From NCBI GenBank assembly GCA_014905825.1, contig JACGCN010000104.1, positions 1-56,907 on the forward strand: a stretch of 56,907 nucleotides of DNA, read 5' to 3'. The DNA is from Lyophyllum atratum. Its lineage: Eukaryota; Basidiomycota; Agaricomycetes; Agaricales; Lyophyllaceae. A program made the position numbers and the translations under genes. Position 1 is the first letter of the stretch, and each line of letters begins with the position of its first letter. The notes beneath the pieces are model-generated. The model ran no database searches, was not told the DNA's origin, and worked only from the letters and a program-made list of their open reading frames with translations. Shown here one piece after another: positions 24,093 to 35,844 of the stretch.

Positions 24093-24915
24093 CTAATATT
24101 CTGTCGGATTGGCAGTGTCATGTTCATTGAACTGTGCTCGGGCACGTTTGATATCTTCCTGCATAAATAACAGTTCCTCCATACGAGCGAGCTTCTTTGC
24201 ATCCGCTGGCCGTGAGAGGGCCCTCCGAAGGTCTTCGATGGACAGTCGAGCCTTTCGGGATGAAGCCCCGGCAGTTTGACACTGCTGAAATATAAGCCTC
24301 TTGGCTCCGTAAGAAAATAGAAAATCGCACGACGTCGGTGATATACTCCACGAGAATTTCTTCCATCACGTTTACTGTGTCATTGGCTGGATTGCGGTCG
24401 TCGCCAAATCCGTACATCAGGCTCTTGACTAAGACATTGTGTGATCAGCCAACACGCTCTGCGCCAGGAACTAAATTCCGATGCTTACGTTCTTTAGTAA
24501 ACAAGCCCTTCACGGAGGATTGTTTGCGTGAAGCGCGTCCCGTCCCGCCGCCAGTTGACGCTGCGGTCACAGTTTCTCTAGCGTATGATGGCGTATATGA
24601 GGTGAACGGCGTTGATCGAGAAGGAGCTTGCGCCACTGTGGGGGTCGCTGGGGTGTGTGCTATTAGGGGCGTGGGTGTTTGCGCCGGTGCTGGTGTGTGC
24701 GTAGGTTGGGCGGGATGTGGCATGTAGGTGTAGGGATAGGTCCAGCCATAACCGGTGACTCCCGTCTGATAGGCCGAAGGTTGGTAGGAATATGCCCCAG
24801 ATGTTTGGGGGTGACCATAGGTACCATGGGGCGGAGGGTGATACGCGCCGTACGGATATGTCGTCGATGTTGGTGGATGCGATCCAGGTGGCGGAGTATA
24901 GTGAGGATATGCCAT
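24093..24915 (-). CDS. TAF13: TFIID subunit TAF13 with proline-rich extension
   Basis: TAF13 forms a histone-fold pair with TAF11 in the general transcription factor TFIID. Three exons (24915-24489, 24428-24331, 24284-24093) give 238 residues. Residues 1-135 are a low-complexity Pro/Tyr/Thr/Ala region (MAYPHYTPPPGSHPPTS and onward). The histone fold follows: LFTKELKSLMYGFGDD, NPANDTVNVMEEILVEYITDV, RKARLSIEDLRRALSRP and KKLARMEELLFMQEDIKRAR. The fold is complete. Yeast and animal TAF13 are much shorter at the N-terminus, so the extension resembles a transactivation or condensate-type tail; that role is inference. The DUF4211 gene lies 318 bp upstream on the same strand. Confidence 0.92.
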
Positions 24916-25233
24916 TGAACAGTCAGGGAGCCGTTCTCCTTACGGCGCAAACCGTCTACCTTCCAAACTTGCTCCTGTTCTAAGCCTATAGGGGAGAAAT
25001 AAGATGATGAAAGAATCTGGAGTTCAAAGTTCACGCTAGAAAGGGACAAAAGTGTTTGGCTCCGGCGTTCACATTACACTTTACCTAACGTAAGCCTGAT
25101 TTCGTCATAATTCACAGCAAATTCACAGTGGCCAAAATTACCAAACGAAGTTCGAGTACTATTACACAGGTACGTGTATAACCCCGGGCAGGGGCGAGGA
25201 GACGATTGGGTGCATACTTCCTGGTATTATTCG
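24916..25233. promoter_or_regulatory. TAF13 upstream region
   Basis: This 318-bp gap between the DUF4211 stop and the TAF13 start contains no visible gene. It should hold the TAF13 promoter. Confidence 0.4.
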
Positions 25234-26972
25234 CTAGTCATCATCACCTTTCCTGTCCAGTTCAAGATGCCTTGCACTTTCCATCATGTCTTTCAATTTT
25301 CTCCACTCCATGTCTATGACCTTCCGCTCATCGAGCCATTCACAGATAGCGTCTGCATCGTCGAGGTCTTCAGGAGGCTTCTTTCCGCCAGCATACGCTA
25401 TGCGAAAGAAACCACGTGATTGGCGGTGCTCATGAAGTTCGTCGACTTCTTCCCGGATACATTTGAATAGCGTATACTGCAGAACAATCTCTCAGTTCAG
25501 ACACGTAATAAAGGAATAATGTGCAAACCTCCCAGTGCGTAAACTCGTGGTATACCCGCGTGCGTTTGGCGCAGAATCGTCCCAGATGAAACTCGTGGGT
25601 GGCTGGATCGTCCTCAGAATCCGCAGATTGGGTATCGCTGTCATCGCTGTCGGAATCATCAGGGCTGCTAGATTCCTGGCGAGATTATTAGATTCTTACA
25701 ACACAGTTCATCCACCGTCGGCGACACACCTTGATTTCAAAACCCCATTGATCGTAAGGGAGGCCACTCAGCCGCCCTGTTAGAGTTGATAATCTCCCAC
25801 CGAGGTGGCATGCATCGCAGGCCGGAATCGCAAAGTCAAGGGGAGTCAGATCAAACTCAGGATAAGTATCCAAAGGTTTCTTGAATTCCGGACGCCACAC
25901 CGACGACGCGACGAGCGAGTCTCTCAAACCGGATATCTTGCGCCTTGTAATTTGCAGTGGCACAGAAAAATACTCTTCTTCTGTGTGGCAATAGGGGTAA
26001 ATCGCATAATAGAGCAAAAAAGGTTTTCATACACGTACTTTGGAACTGTTCCTTCATGAAACTATGTCGTTCTTTGGCAGGGCGAACAGCTATGTGCACA
26101 AAAAACTGGAAGATTTTCTTGAACTGATGGTCAAGATCCTGGTGGGTATCCATGCTAAACTCCACGGGCAATAGTGCAATGGCAGTATTGTCATCCTCGA
26201 CGATAAAGTCAGAGGACTGGCTAGCGTCGGAATCTTCATCGAAGAGGCTGTCGTAGTCACTGCTTGGCTTGGCGCCTTTGAAAGGAGCGTCCGGATCCTC
26301 AGATGTATCTTCTTCTTCGTCCGATTCCTCCTGCGACGGAGACTCTGAGGGTTTCCCTTGTTTTCGTCCTGAGTATCAGATTAGTTAGAATGTACAGTGA
26401 AAAACAAAAAGGTTCGCACTCTTCAGCCTTTCCAGGTTCTTTTGGAATGGTGTCTTCTTGTCTCGCCTGCGAAGCCGACTAGCAAGAATGCCTGAAGTCC
26501 AAAATGTCAAGAATCGCTGACTGAAGGCGGCCAGAGCAAACGCACGTTCTTTCTCAACCTCTTCAGCGAGATCTTCGTCTTCAGATGATGATTTCAAAGT
26601 AACAGTGCGTTTTTTCTTGAGTTTCCGTCTACGAGGTTGTTGTGTGTCGTCGTCTTCGTTCTGGGACTTGCGCTTTGTAAGACGCGTTTTCCGCCCGACA
26701 CGACTCGTTGAATCGTCGCTGTCGACAATGTAAGTAGTCTTCCGCCTCTTAGGTGCCGAATTCAACAGTTCGTCGTCAGAGCTAGGGTTTGCCTTCTTGG
26801 GTTCGAATTTGATTGAACCAAGCCCAAGATCGTCGTCATCGTCATCAGTGCCTTGTGGGATGATAGCGTTCCGTTTACGCTTTGTTCGCGTGGATGGCGA
26901 GAGCTTGGAAGACGAGGCGCGGAGGGGGGATTCAAGGAGAGTGGTTTGCCTGAGTGTCTTCTGGGACGGCAT
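25234..26972 (-). CDS. DUF4211-domain nuclear protein
   Basis: The gene starts at 26972 (MPSQKTLRQTTLLESPL) and ends at 25234. The N-terminal third is a basic and acidic disordered region with many Ser/Asp/Lys patches (TKRKRNAI; RRKLKKKRTVTLKSSSEDED), typical of a chromatin or nucleolar protein. An acidic stretch (EESDEEEDTSEDPD) leads to the DUF4211 region: SDFIVEDDNTAIALLPVEFS, DLDHQFKKIFQFFVHIAV and PLDFAIPACDACHLGGRLS (with a CxxC pair). DEVDELHEHR-like and ICEWLDERKVIDMEWRKLK sequences close it. The family is fungal and uncharacterised. Five or more exons rejoin in frame. The start is 108 bp from the divergent start of the giant C1 gene. Confidence 0.78.
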
Positions 26973-27080
26973 GTGAGTTGTTGGGAAGTGACATAAATAT
27001 AAATAGCACAGATCAAAACTTGGGTTGCGGCGGTGCTTGATTCAAATGTTGGCCATTTGCATGGCTTGTTCGTACGCTCA
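26973..27080. promoter_or_regulatory. 108-bp bidirectional promoter, DUF4211 / giant C1 gene
   Basis: Two start codons in opposite directions are separated by 108 bp. The stretch contains AT-rich sequence (26993-27010) but no motif I can name. Confidence 0.5.
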
Positions 27081-30000
27081 ATGACTCTGAGCCCGTTGAC
27101 TCCGTCGCCCCGCAGTCGCATTCCTACTATTGACACCAATATAACCCAAGATTTCAGCTTTTCCGTCGACTCGCCATCATCTCCTACGCACAACTATATC
27201 CCATCTCTCCGCGTTTCCCTTTCACCCCACGCAGAAACCTCCCCGACTTCCCCGACCGCGCCCCGAACCCAGCCTTCTCAGAAGTCGAAGATCAGCAATA
27301 GGGCCCGTACCGAATCCCGTAAATTACTCGCCCATATTTTGGATCAGCTCGAGCGGAGAAATCTACCTCCATCCATATCTGATGCTTTCGATGCCACAGA
27401 GGACCAAGTGACCGAAAACAATCTGGGTGCTCTGTTGGAAACTGTAAAGGATGCAGTAAAGCTGAAGAAACAGAAACAGGAAAACAAGCAGCCGACGCAG
27501 TCAGGTACAGCAGACGCCGATTCTGACGATGAAGGAGAACACGGTTTCTCGACGGATGCAACATATGACCTTATGATACAGCTTAAGGACCTGCTGGTTA
27601 TGTCAGTCGCACAGGGATGGCATATCTTTGATGATAAGTGTGTGCTATCAGCCTTTACATGGTGACTTAGTGCTCTGAGCTATTGCCCCTAGTTCTTTAG
27701 CCCAGGACAGCAAAGGCAGCGGAAAACCGGGCATCTCGTCATTTCGTCGGTCGAGGTCCAGTCTGCAGCCTGGAAGTCGGAGGGCTCGGTCTCGGTCTAC
27801 CTCCCCCTCTGACAAAGGGCAGACACTTGCACCGGAGCTGCTCTCGCTATGCATATCCATACTGGCATCGATTGTTTTAGAAGATTGCCGCTACCAGATT
27901 GCATCCCCCCGGCCGTCTCGCCCTCCGAACGCTTTGCAGGCTCTGGTGTTGGATATCGCACAATTTCTCCTTCATATAAACCGTCACGACTCTAATGTTA
28001 CCATGAAGATTGGGTTTGCCATGGTCCCTGCTTTCTCGACATTTCGATCCGAAATGCACAGCCGGCTGTTGACCTTCTTCGAAACCGCCGTGATGAGAGG
28101 CGTGTTGGAAGACCTGGAACAGATTCAACGCGTCAACGAGATCGCATCCGGAACTACTGGGTTTGAACGTGAGTCGATCGCGAGTTCGAAGTTCAAAAGT
28201 GTAACATGAAGTTGTAGAGCCATTGAATAGTGCTGGCTCCTCTACTGTAGCGATACACATTGATGAAGTCCTGGAGACCCCGTATCTGGAGCAAGGCACA
28301 ACCCAATGGGTACCATGGACCTCCACGCCGGACGCTGGGTTAAAATTGCGGTCGACTTACGCATCCTTTCAGTCACTCTCGCTATATTCATTGTCGTCGC
28401 TGGTTGCGCCGTTGTTGGCAGCGATCCTGGAATGTGTCGACCTTGAACCAAAGCACGATACGCGCTCGGACGTGCTCCACCGTTTCTGCCGGCTACTTCA
28501 CTTGATCTTCGAGAAAAAGGTGGATGCGTACAGTGATGTCCTCCAAGTTGTTGGCTACCATACTCCCAAGGCTCGACGCACTGCCCTTACCATTCTGTAC
28601 GCGTTTTGGCCCAAGGCTGTTGGTCACATCGTGATCAGCAAACCTTTCTCTGAGTCATATAACTCGGAAGGGTCTGGGTCCCAAAGACCACATGCGGAAC
28701 CCTCTTCTCACCACTTTCTGCCCTGGCGCTTTCCTTCGAATCCTGATCGGCCTGGTCTCATAGGCATCTCTCAATATGACTGCCGCTCTTGTTCTCACCC
28801 AATCCATGGGTTTGGCCTTTTATGTTCACTGTGTTTGTGCGGGGTTCACTTTGACTGCTATGATCACCCAGAAGGCAGCCATCTTTTACAGTACTCGCTG
28901 GTGTCGGATCTAAATGTCCAGCGGGTGGCCATGTATCGCTTTTCGGACGTTCCAATCGAGCCAAATAATTCAGGACCTGCGGCAGTCCAGAGAGGCAGAC
29001 ACACGTTCAGACCTGTCAATTTGTTTACTCTGTGTCCTTGCATTGTTTGCCGAAAGCCCCTATGGGGTTGCATCAATCAGGGTCTGAACTGCGCTGCCTG
29101 TATGCACTTCATTCACTCTACCTGCCTATCGGATGCCTCGGCCTCCGAACTCCCGCCCTGCACATTGTCCACCTTTGACTCAGACCACGTAAATATCGAC
29201 TGGAAGGATTTGCGGCGCTCGTGTGTGGACTTCTACACTGAGATTCTTCAACTATCGCATGAGGAGCTCGCAATGCGGAGTTTTGAGGATATTTCTATAT
29301 TCCACGCGATCATGTGGATTCAGTTGCAAATAATCACTAGCGGAATAGCTTTGGGCTCTGTGGTCGTCACGCAGAATGGGAGAAACGCCGCTCACGCCAA
29401 ACATCATGAAGTGGAGGAATTCGAGCTTCACCGTGTCGTTAGATGGTGCGAGGATCTTCTATCATCGGACAGGCTTCCCTGCTCGAACGCCATGGACGAT
29501 TACATGGAGGAAAACCGCCTAGCACGTGCCGAACATCTCATGATGTTCGACTGGTCAAACCTCATGTACATCTATTCAGCCCTCAAATCCCCTTATGCAG
29601 AGCAGCATCTTTCAAACGGCTCCTCCTCAGACTTACTGAGTGTGACACAGCCAGGTCGCTTGGTAACATCTAAGCCTGATGGGTCGGCGCAACCTTTCGA
29701 AGCTGTTCCTCTATCGCATATGCGTGATGCGCTGGGACAAGGGTTCAGCGTGCATTCAGATGCCGCAGCAAGGCTCCTCCTTCAGCATCTACACCATCTT
29801 GGTTTATTCAGCCGACTAGACCACGACCCGGTTCTCTTCACTGAAGACAATGTTGCGGATATTTATTGTGTTTTCCCCATTCCCCTCGGACTTGACTTGT
29901 CACCAAATGTCGAGACATTGGTTTCGGCAGTGGAGGCATGTCTTACTGATGTTGATCTTTCTGTCAACGAATCTGGCTTTTTGTTGCTTGTCCGGAGACT

Positions 30001-33000
30001 TTGGCCAAACGGTCTGGCCTCAGAATATGCCTTACAAAGACTTACGCGAAGTGTAGTCTCGTGGATTCTCGCCGAAGTGAGTGTTTCAAGGCCATAGGAA
30101 TGCACAGACCCAATGACAAGGACTCCAGGATGATCATTTAGCCATCATTCTGCGTGATTATTTAGCAAAGCAGAAAAGCCTCCCTGGAGTCCGGTCAGCC
30201 CAAGAACCAGCAGTTTGGCCCTCATCCCATAGAACGCGCCCTACCCCATCTAGTTCCGTCAACAATGGCGGTGACTATCTTGCCACAAGACGTACACTCC
30301 TGTCTCGGTACACCAAGCCCTGGCTCCTTGCTCTGCACGACTTAGACACCACATCTTATGCGGCTTTGATATATGAAGCGTGCTTGGAAGCCGATCTAGC
30401 ATCTGCTGACTTTAGCAAGTCTAGCCCTACCTCTAGCATTGCGAACAAGGTAAAAAGTCCAAATTTAATCACGTTCTTTTCGGTGCTGAGCTGCCGCCCC
30501 CCTCAAGGATCAACTCATCGCTGAACGTGACAAGGTTCTCCGTTCTATCACACGACTATCGCACTTTTCCGTTGCTTTCGGCGTCTTTGACGAATTATTT
30601 TTGCATTGGCTGGAGTCCGTGACTATGTACGGACTCTGGGAACATGTCAGGGATGTTTCTTCAATGAATTTATACCAGTCTAACTGTATCTTAGCCTATT
30701 CCCTCGTTACTCAGGTTGTTCCCGCGCGAGGCAGATGTGTCGACTCCATACTCCGCGGCATTTGGCCAGACTGATCCGCCTCCTGGTGTTATGACGATGG
30801 AACCATGGCGTGTCGTCACCCGTATCGCAGCTGAAAGCGAGGAAGGACTGACGCGCAGTCTCCAATGGCTCTGCCTTTTTTCTCATTCTGGTATTGAAGT
30901 ACCCTTAGCCACCTTCAAGCTATTCTCCTCTCTCGCAATCGAGTACGAGATCTCTCTTCCTATTTCCCTCTTGTTAGCTAGATCTATCATGTCGTCGACG
31001 TGGCTCAAATCCAAGGGTCGACAGGAGGTACAGGTACTGCTGTCTGAGCTTCACACAAGGCTCTGTCCCCAGATCATGAACACGCTGAAGGCTGGAAGTC
31101 CCACCGAAGATATGTAAGCCTGGAAATACACATTTCTACAAGCACAGCGTTCCCTGACTCACTCGTAGCATTGAATTTATCCGGATCTCGCTGGCAACTT
31201 GCTTGCTACTGTACGGTTGTGATAGGGGCAAGCTCACAGAGCTCGAAGTGGTCAAAGAAGTAGATATTAGCGGCCTTCCATCTCGGTGCGCCCCAGCAAC
31301 CATTCACCATTCTCAAACCATGCTTATTAGAGTTATAGGAGGAAATTAAATACGCGCGGCTCAGTTGTTGTGGATCCCCTGGTGATAGATCATCGACTGA
31401 TGGAGGCTATCGGACATTATATGGCTGCCAACATTGAAGACATTACATGTCTCGTGGTGAAGTTTTTGTATCTGTTCCTCACGGACTCGCCTTATTTAGA
31501 ACCATACGAGGTGGATAATTTCATCTTACGCAACGGAAGGCTCCTTGCCACTTGGTGAGTTCAGAGTTAGCTGCGGATCTGCATGCTCATCCCATTTTGC
31601 AGTGCCTGGCAAATATACGAGATACAGAGTCCCGAACTATCGGGTTTACGGGCTCATTTCCTCCTGCGGATATTGGTCGTAGATTCAGAGCCTTTCCAAG
31701 ATATTCTAGAGACTTGGTTCCTCTCCACCAGCAGTTGGGAGAGACGGTAGGTTCAATCACCCTATGTTTGATGATGGTTAACCCCTCTTTAGCCTTCTTG
31801 CAGTGACTCGCTTGTTCCGAGTCATTTTGGATGTGACCAGCCCCTCATTCAACATAGAGGATCGGCAATGGCAGTCGAGCGTGACCGATATATTCTATTA
31901 TTTCTTTATCTCACTCTGGTCGGATGAACGGGTAATTTCCTTGTTCTGGAGCGTCTATCATGGGCTGATGGAAAGCTCTGTTTAAGGAGGAGATACGTGT
32001 CGCCGTTGAAGCATTCTCAGCAAGTCTACTTGCGGTTCATTTCGACGCTATATCGGCTTGCTGGAACGAATCGTTGCCCAAGAGTCCTATCCCGGAGCGT
32101 ATAAAACTGATCTCCTTCCTTATACAACTTCGTCCCCATTTTCCGCATTGGAGAGGTAAGAGAAATCGACATTTACTTGGTCACACAAGGCTGAACGTGT
32201 ATTACAAGTTCTTTCGTGGGAGGCCATTGTTGAGGCACTTTTGGAGGACGAATTCGATGAGGACGAGCCTGCTGCTGCTCGCCTGGTACGTTGATATAAT
32301 TTCTTTTTTTTCGTTTGCCCGTTTGACTGATAAATTTGCCAGTCATTATATGGTCTACCATCCACCCACAGCGATTCAGATCTGGGTACCTTGCGCGTCA
32401 GTTGCTTCCGATCTGCTTCCCCGGCGATGTTTTAATGTTTTGAACGGGTTTAGATCTCTGTTGTTTTCCTAAGTCTGCAAATGATCGCGGGCGGCATCAC
32501 CATCGATAGCTTCATGCTTCTCAAAGTTAAGAGCCACTTAGTTCAGGTCACCGGATTCCGGGACGTCTCAGTAATTCCCTCGCAAAACGGGCAATCCTTC
32601 CACGTTCAATTTGGGGAAGTGCCTGAGATCCCTGACGTCGCGCTGCCATGTGTCAATCAGCTTTTACCAGTCATGGACGCCTCTTACTCAGTGGATGTAG
32701 CTCCATCAGCCATGGCCGGCGCGAATGGACTGGATGAACGGCCGATTTCGGTTCTTGTCGGTTCAATCTTCGTCGATGTGTTCTTGGCCATGTTTTGCAC
32801 TGTCAGAGATTTAGCATCTCTGCCCATTCTGACTTTCAAGAATATGTTAGAGACACTATGCGTGGTCATTTACAAGCACGATTTCGAGAGCAAGACACTC
32901 AGGCACCTCCAGCAAACTCTACGTCGTGCGGTTGTGCGCGCTTTGGACTGTTTGGCAGCAGACATCAGCTATGATTTGCGCCAACTCGCATTATCCGTCA

Positions 33001-35162
33001 CTCAAGCATTCGTGAAAAGATGGCACAGTTTCATGGGTTCCATTGTTTAGTGTGTTCGACATGTTGTTATTCCCGTTCTCGCTCTCTGATTATTTTTAGC
33101 ACGGCCATCGAGTCCGTTGCAAAGCTCGTAGCATCACAGCACCAACATGGTCAAGACGCACTTACAGCCCAAGCCAAGACATTCATGGATACAACCCTGA
33201 CGAAGTTCGTGACACTCTTGGCACCTTATGGGCTGCTTCAGCTAAACTATTTACAGGTACGCCCAAAATGGCCTGTTTACTAACTTATTGAAAGTAGGAA
33301 ATTTGTTTGCGTTATTCGATTGATATGTTCAGCTTACCTTTGCCTCACTAGCGCCCGCTCGATCGAGAATTTTTTGTTGTTCTCCAGCAAGTGGCGGATT
33401 CAAATGCGAAAAACAATCCTATTGCACCACAAACTCTGCGTGAGCTTTTGCTTCGGGACGTTTTCGGCCGCCCAGTCGACGCAGACCCGGCAACTTTCCA
33501 AAATATTTTGAACAACGTCCAGACCTATGTGGAAGTAGTCTTCCACCAAGCCTATAGTATAGAACTCATGCAATGTAAGTGAAGCTCATGACTTCCTCTC
33601 CACGCACTGATCGCGACCTTAGTTGTTGGCCAGCAGTTGACTCACCTAGCTCGACGAACTTCTGAATGGCCTCCTGATAGCATAAATCCAGGGCCTCTGT
33701 TGATTATCTGTTCCATTCTTGTTCAGCACAACAAATCCCGCAGCCGGGTTAGTCCATCCTGTTTAGCTTATTTCCAACTTGTTGATGGTTTAGTAGGATA
33801 TGCTTTCATATATTGACACAGTGATGCGAGTGCTTCTGACAAGGTTGAATGTGAACACCGACAGTCTATCTCGCCTTTTGCAAGTTACGAATGCATTGCA
33901 CCGAAAGACTCAGGGCGACGAATCTGTTCCCATTGCGAACACCGTCCTTCTTCTTCTCTTCGAAGTTCTGGGGGATGGTTTACGATCAAAAGCTCGAGTG
34001 CTACCATCTACATTGAAGTCGATGCTCGATGTAAGACCCATATTTATTCATTCTGTAGCCGGTTACTGAAAGAAATCTTACAGGCGATCACGACTACAGA
34101 GATCCCTGGGTCACAGCCCCCTATCATCAGACACCTTCCATCATTACTTGGGTTGGCAGATCCTAGCATCCATTTTCTGCAATCTCATACATGGCAGGAC
34201 GTCGATAATGATTTTGCTGCATCTCTATCAGTCGCTCGGATGCTTTTGCAAGTTTCGGTACAAGACCCGACGATTATGAATAAGTTGTCAGATCATGGAG
34301 CAGAGGTTCGTGCAGACACTACCCAGGGACTTCACTATAAACGTAACTGTCTTCTATGCAGAAAACTCTACACACCAACCTCAAGGTCCGTGCTTGGAAT
34401 ATTTTAGCCGCCGCCGCCTTGCTGGAATCAAAAGAAAACTGGTTCACTGCACTCTTCGCTCAACTTGCTGGTTTCTCCTATGCCCATCACGTTGCAATGC
34501 GTGTTGTTACCCAAGGTAGCACTACTCCAGAGTCTTCGATGATCGACATAAACCACGGCTACATTGCAATCAAGTTGTGGATGCTTCTGGCGTACAAGGT
34601 GTCGGGAAGTAGTAGCATTGTTAGAGATTCCCAGACTTTCAGTGTTTGGAACGAGCTTTGGCCACCCTTCGAAGGCCTTATCAGTCAATTTGAAGTAGAT
34701 GCTCGAGGAAGTCAATATCTAGTGAGCAATATTTGCACTACCTACATTACAGAAATTCACTTAAATCTTGTGGCCCAGACGCTGGGTACCTTAGTCTTAT
34801 CCTCCGTTCCAGATTTGTTTGTTTTCATGCGGACACTGCATACACCGACTGCACTCCACACTTCAACTCATATCACGATGTTAAACCGATTGAGAAACCT
34901 AGGGCCTGGGGAAACAATCATCCAAAAGGTATGTTTTCGCCGTCGAACATTACATCCAATGCATTCATGCTCTATCATAAAGTTGACTCGTGCATTGCGA
35001 TATATGTCAGAGCCGTCGCCTGAGACGTCCTTTGAGACCTTGGTAAACCAGGCGGTCAAGGATATCGTGGCGGCTGAGAAGCTAAGGGTCCTAGAGGCCA
35101 AGATGGTGCAGGATAGGCGGGCGCCAGAGCGACATCGAAGGGAAATGCGAGCGACAACTTGA
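27081..35162 (+). CDS. Giant uncharacterised protein with tandem C1 zinc fingers
   Basis: About twenty short introns interrupt a single gene of roughly 2,200-2,300 residues, starting MTLSPLTPSPRSRIPTID. The joins I examined keep the frame, including a 40-nt intron near 30,673 and others near 31,280, 31,746 and 32,414 that remove apparent stops. The N-terminus is Ser/Pro-rich. At 28,781-29,162 two C1-like fingers occur. The first is C-x2-C-x10-C-x2-C-x4-H-x2-C (CRSCSHPIHGFGLLCSLC). The second fits H-x12-C-x2-C-x13-C-x2-C-x4-H-x2-C (CIVCRKPLWG...CAACMHFIHSTC). The remaining approximately 1,600 residues are helical and leucine-rich with no recognised catalytic motif, as in HEAT/armadillo-type solenoids. 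The C-terminus is a charged helix (VAAEKLRVLEAKMVQDRR). A distant relation to the UNC80 cation-channel scaffold is a possibility I cannot test. Function unknown. Confidence 0.75.
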
Positions 35163-35275
35163 TACCAGAATCAATTATATAGCTTGAATTATACAGTAAC
35201 TGAAACTAAGATCAGGTTCTAGTCTTGGGTGGCATTTTGAACTGCAACTCACTTATCAAGATTCCAAGGAAGCCC

Positions 35276-35642
35276 TTACGCCGTCCTCAGTCTCTGCATT
35301 TGAGCCTTTTTGCGGTTCTCCTTTACAATGATGGAGCCAACAAAAGCACCAATTGCTGACAACCCGAGCACAAGGATGAAGGCAGGAAGCCTCACCGCCC
35401 ACTCTCGCGGGGGGAAGAAGTCATGTATTTGGCTAGAAGAATCAAAGAAGGGCTATTCATCCGACGCTCAGTATAACAGGCAAGTATGGGACGATCATCA
35501 CGTACCAGAAGGATGGCCCATGTGGTATAGTAAATGAAGACGACTGCAGCTGCCAGCAGCATGATCCCGCCTAAGGCTTTATCACTTGCACCCTAGAGCT
35601 CTATTAGAGCGGAAAGTAAATGATTACTGCTTCAAATACCAT
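35276..35642 (-). CDS. DPM2: Dolichol-phosphate mannose synthase regulatory subunit DPM2
   Basis: DPM2 is a small ER membrane protein that stabilises dolichol-phosphate-mannose synthase and also associates with GPI-GlcNAc transferase. Three exons (35642-35640, 35592-35506, 35452-35276) give 88 residues. Exon 1 is the ATG codon alone. The chain reads MGASDKALGGIMLLAAAVVF, with two membrane helices (first near residues 8-30; second AFILVLGLSAIGAFVGSII near 55-75) separated by FFDSSSQIHDFFPPREWAV. It ends with a basic tail, KENRKKAQMQRLRTA. The length matches the family's roughly 84 residues. The first exon is inferred from conservation of the MGASDKALGG start. The gene is 113 bp from the giant C1 gene stop and 202 bp from the TRS120 start. 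Confidence 0.93.
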
Positions 35643-35844
35643 TATCAGGTCAATGAAGGATGTGGTTGTGGTAGAAGGTGAGGACGTGTTTAGTACCGAT
35701 GTTGTCACAACAAGTTGCCCACTGATCCATACATAGTTTATCACTTCGCCCAATCGGCGCTCAAGCTGTCTACATTGTACTACCACGACCATCCTTCGCT
35801 GTAGGATCTGTTACGAAGCTCGCAGGCTGCCGTGTGTCGCAGAG
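35643..35844. promoter_or_regulatory. 202-bp divergent promoter DPM2 / TRS120
   Basis: Two divergent start codons are separated by 202 bp. Both products act in the early secretory pathway (ER glycosylation and Golgi TRAPPII traffic), so co-expression is possible but not shown. Confidence 0.5.

Noticed and set aside
30716..30790. Apparent stop and frame change in the giant C1 gene
   Set aside because: A 40-nt GT-AG intron (gtttct...cttag, about 30,655-30,694) restores the frame and removes the stop.
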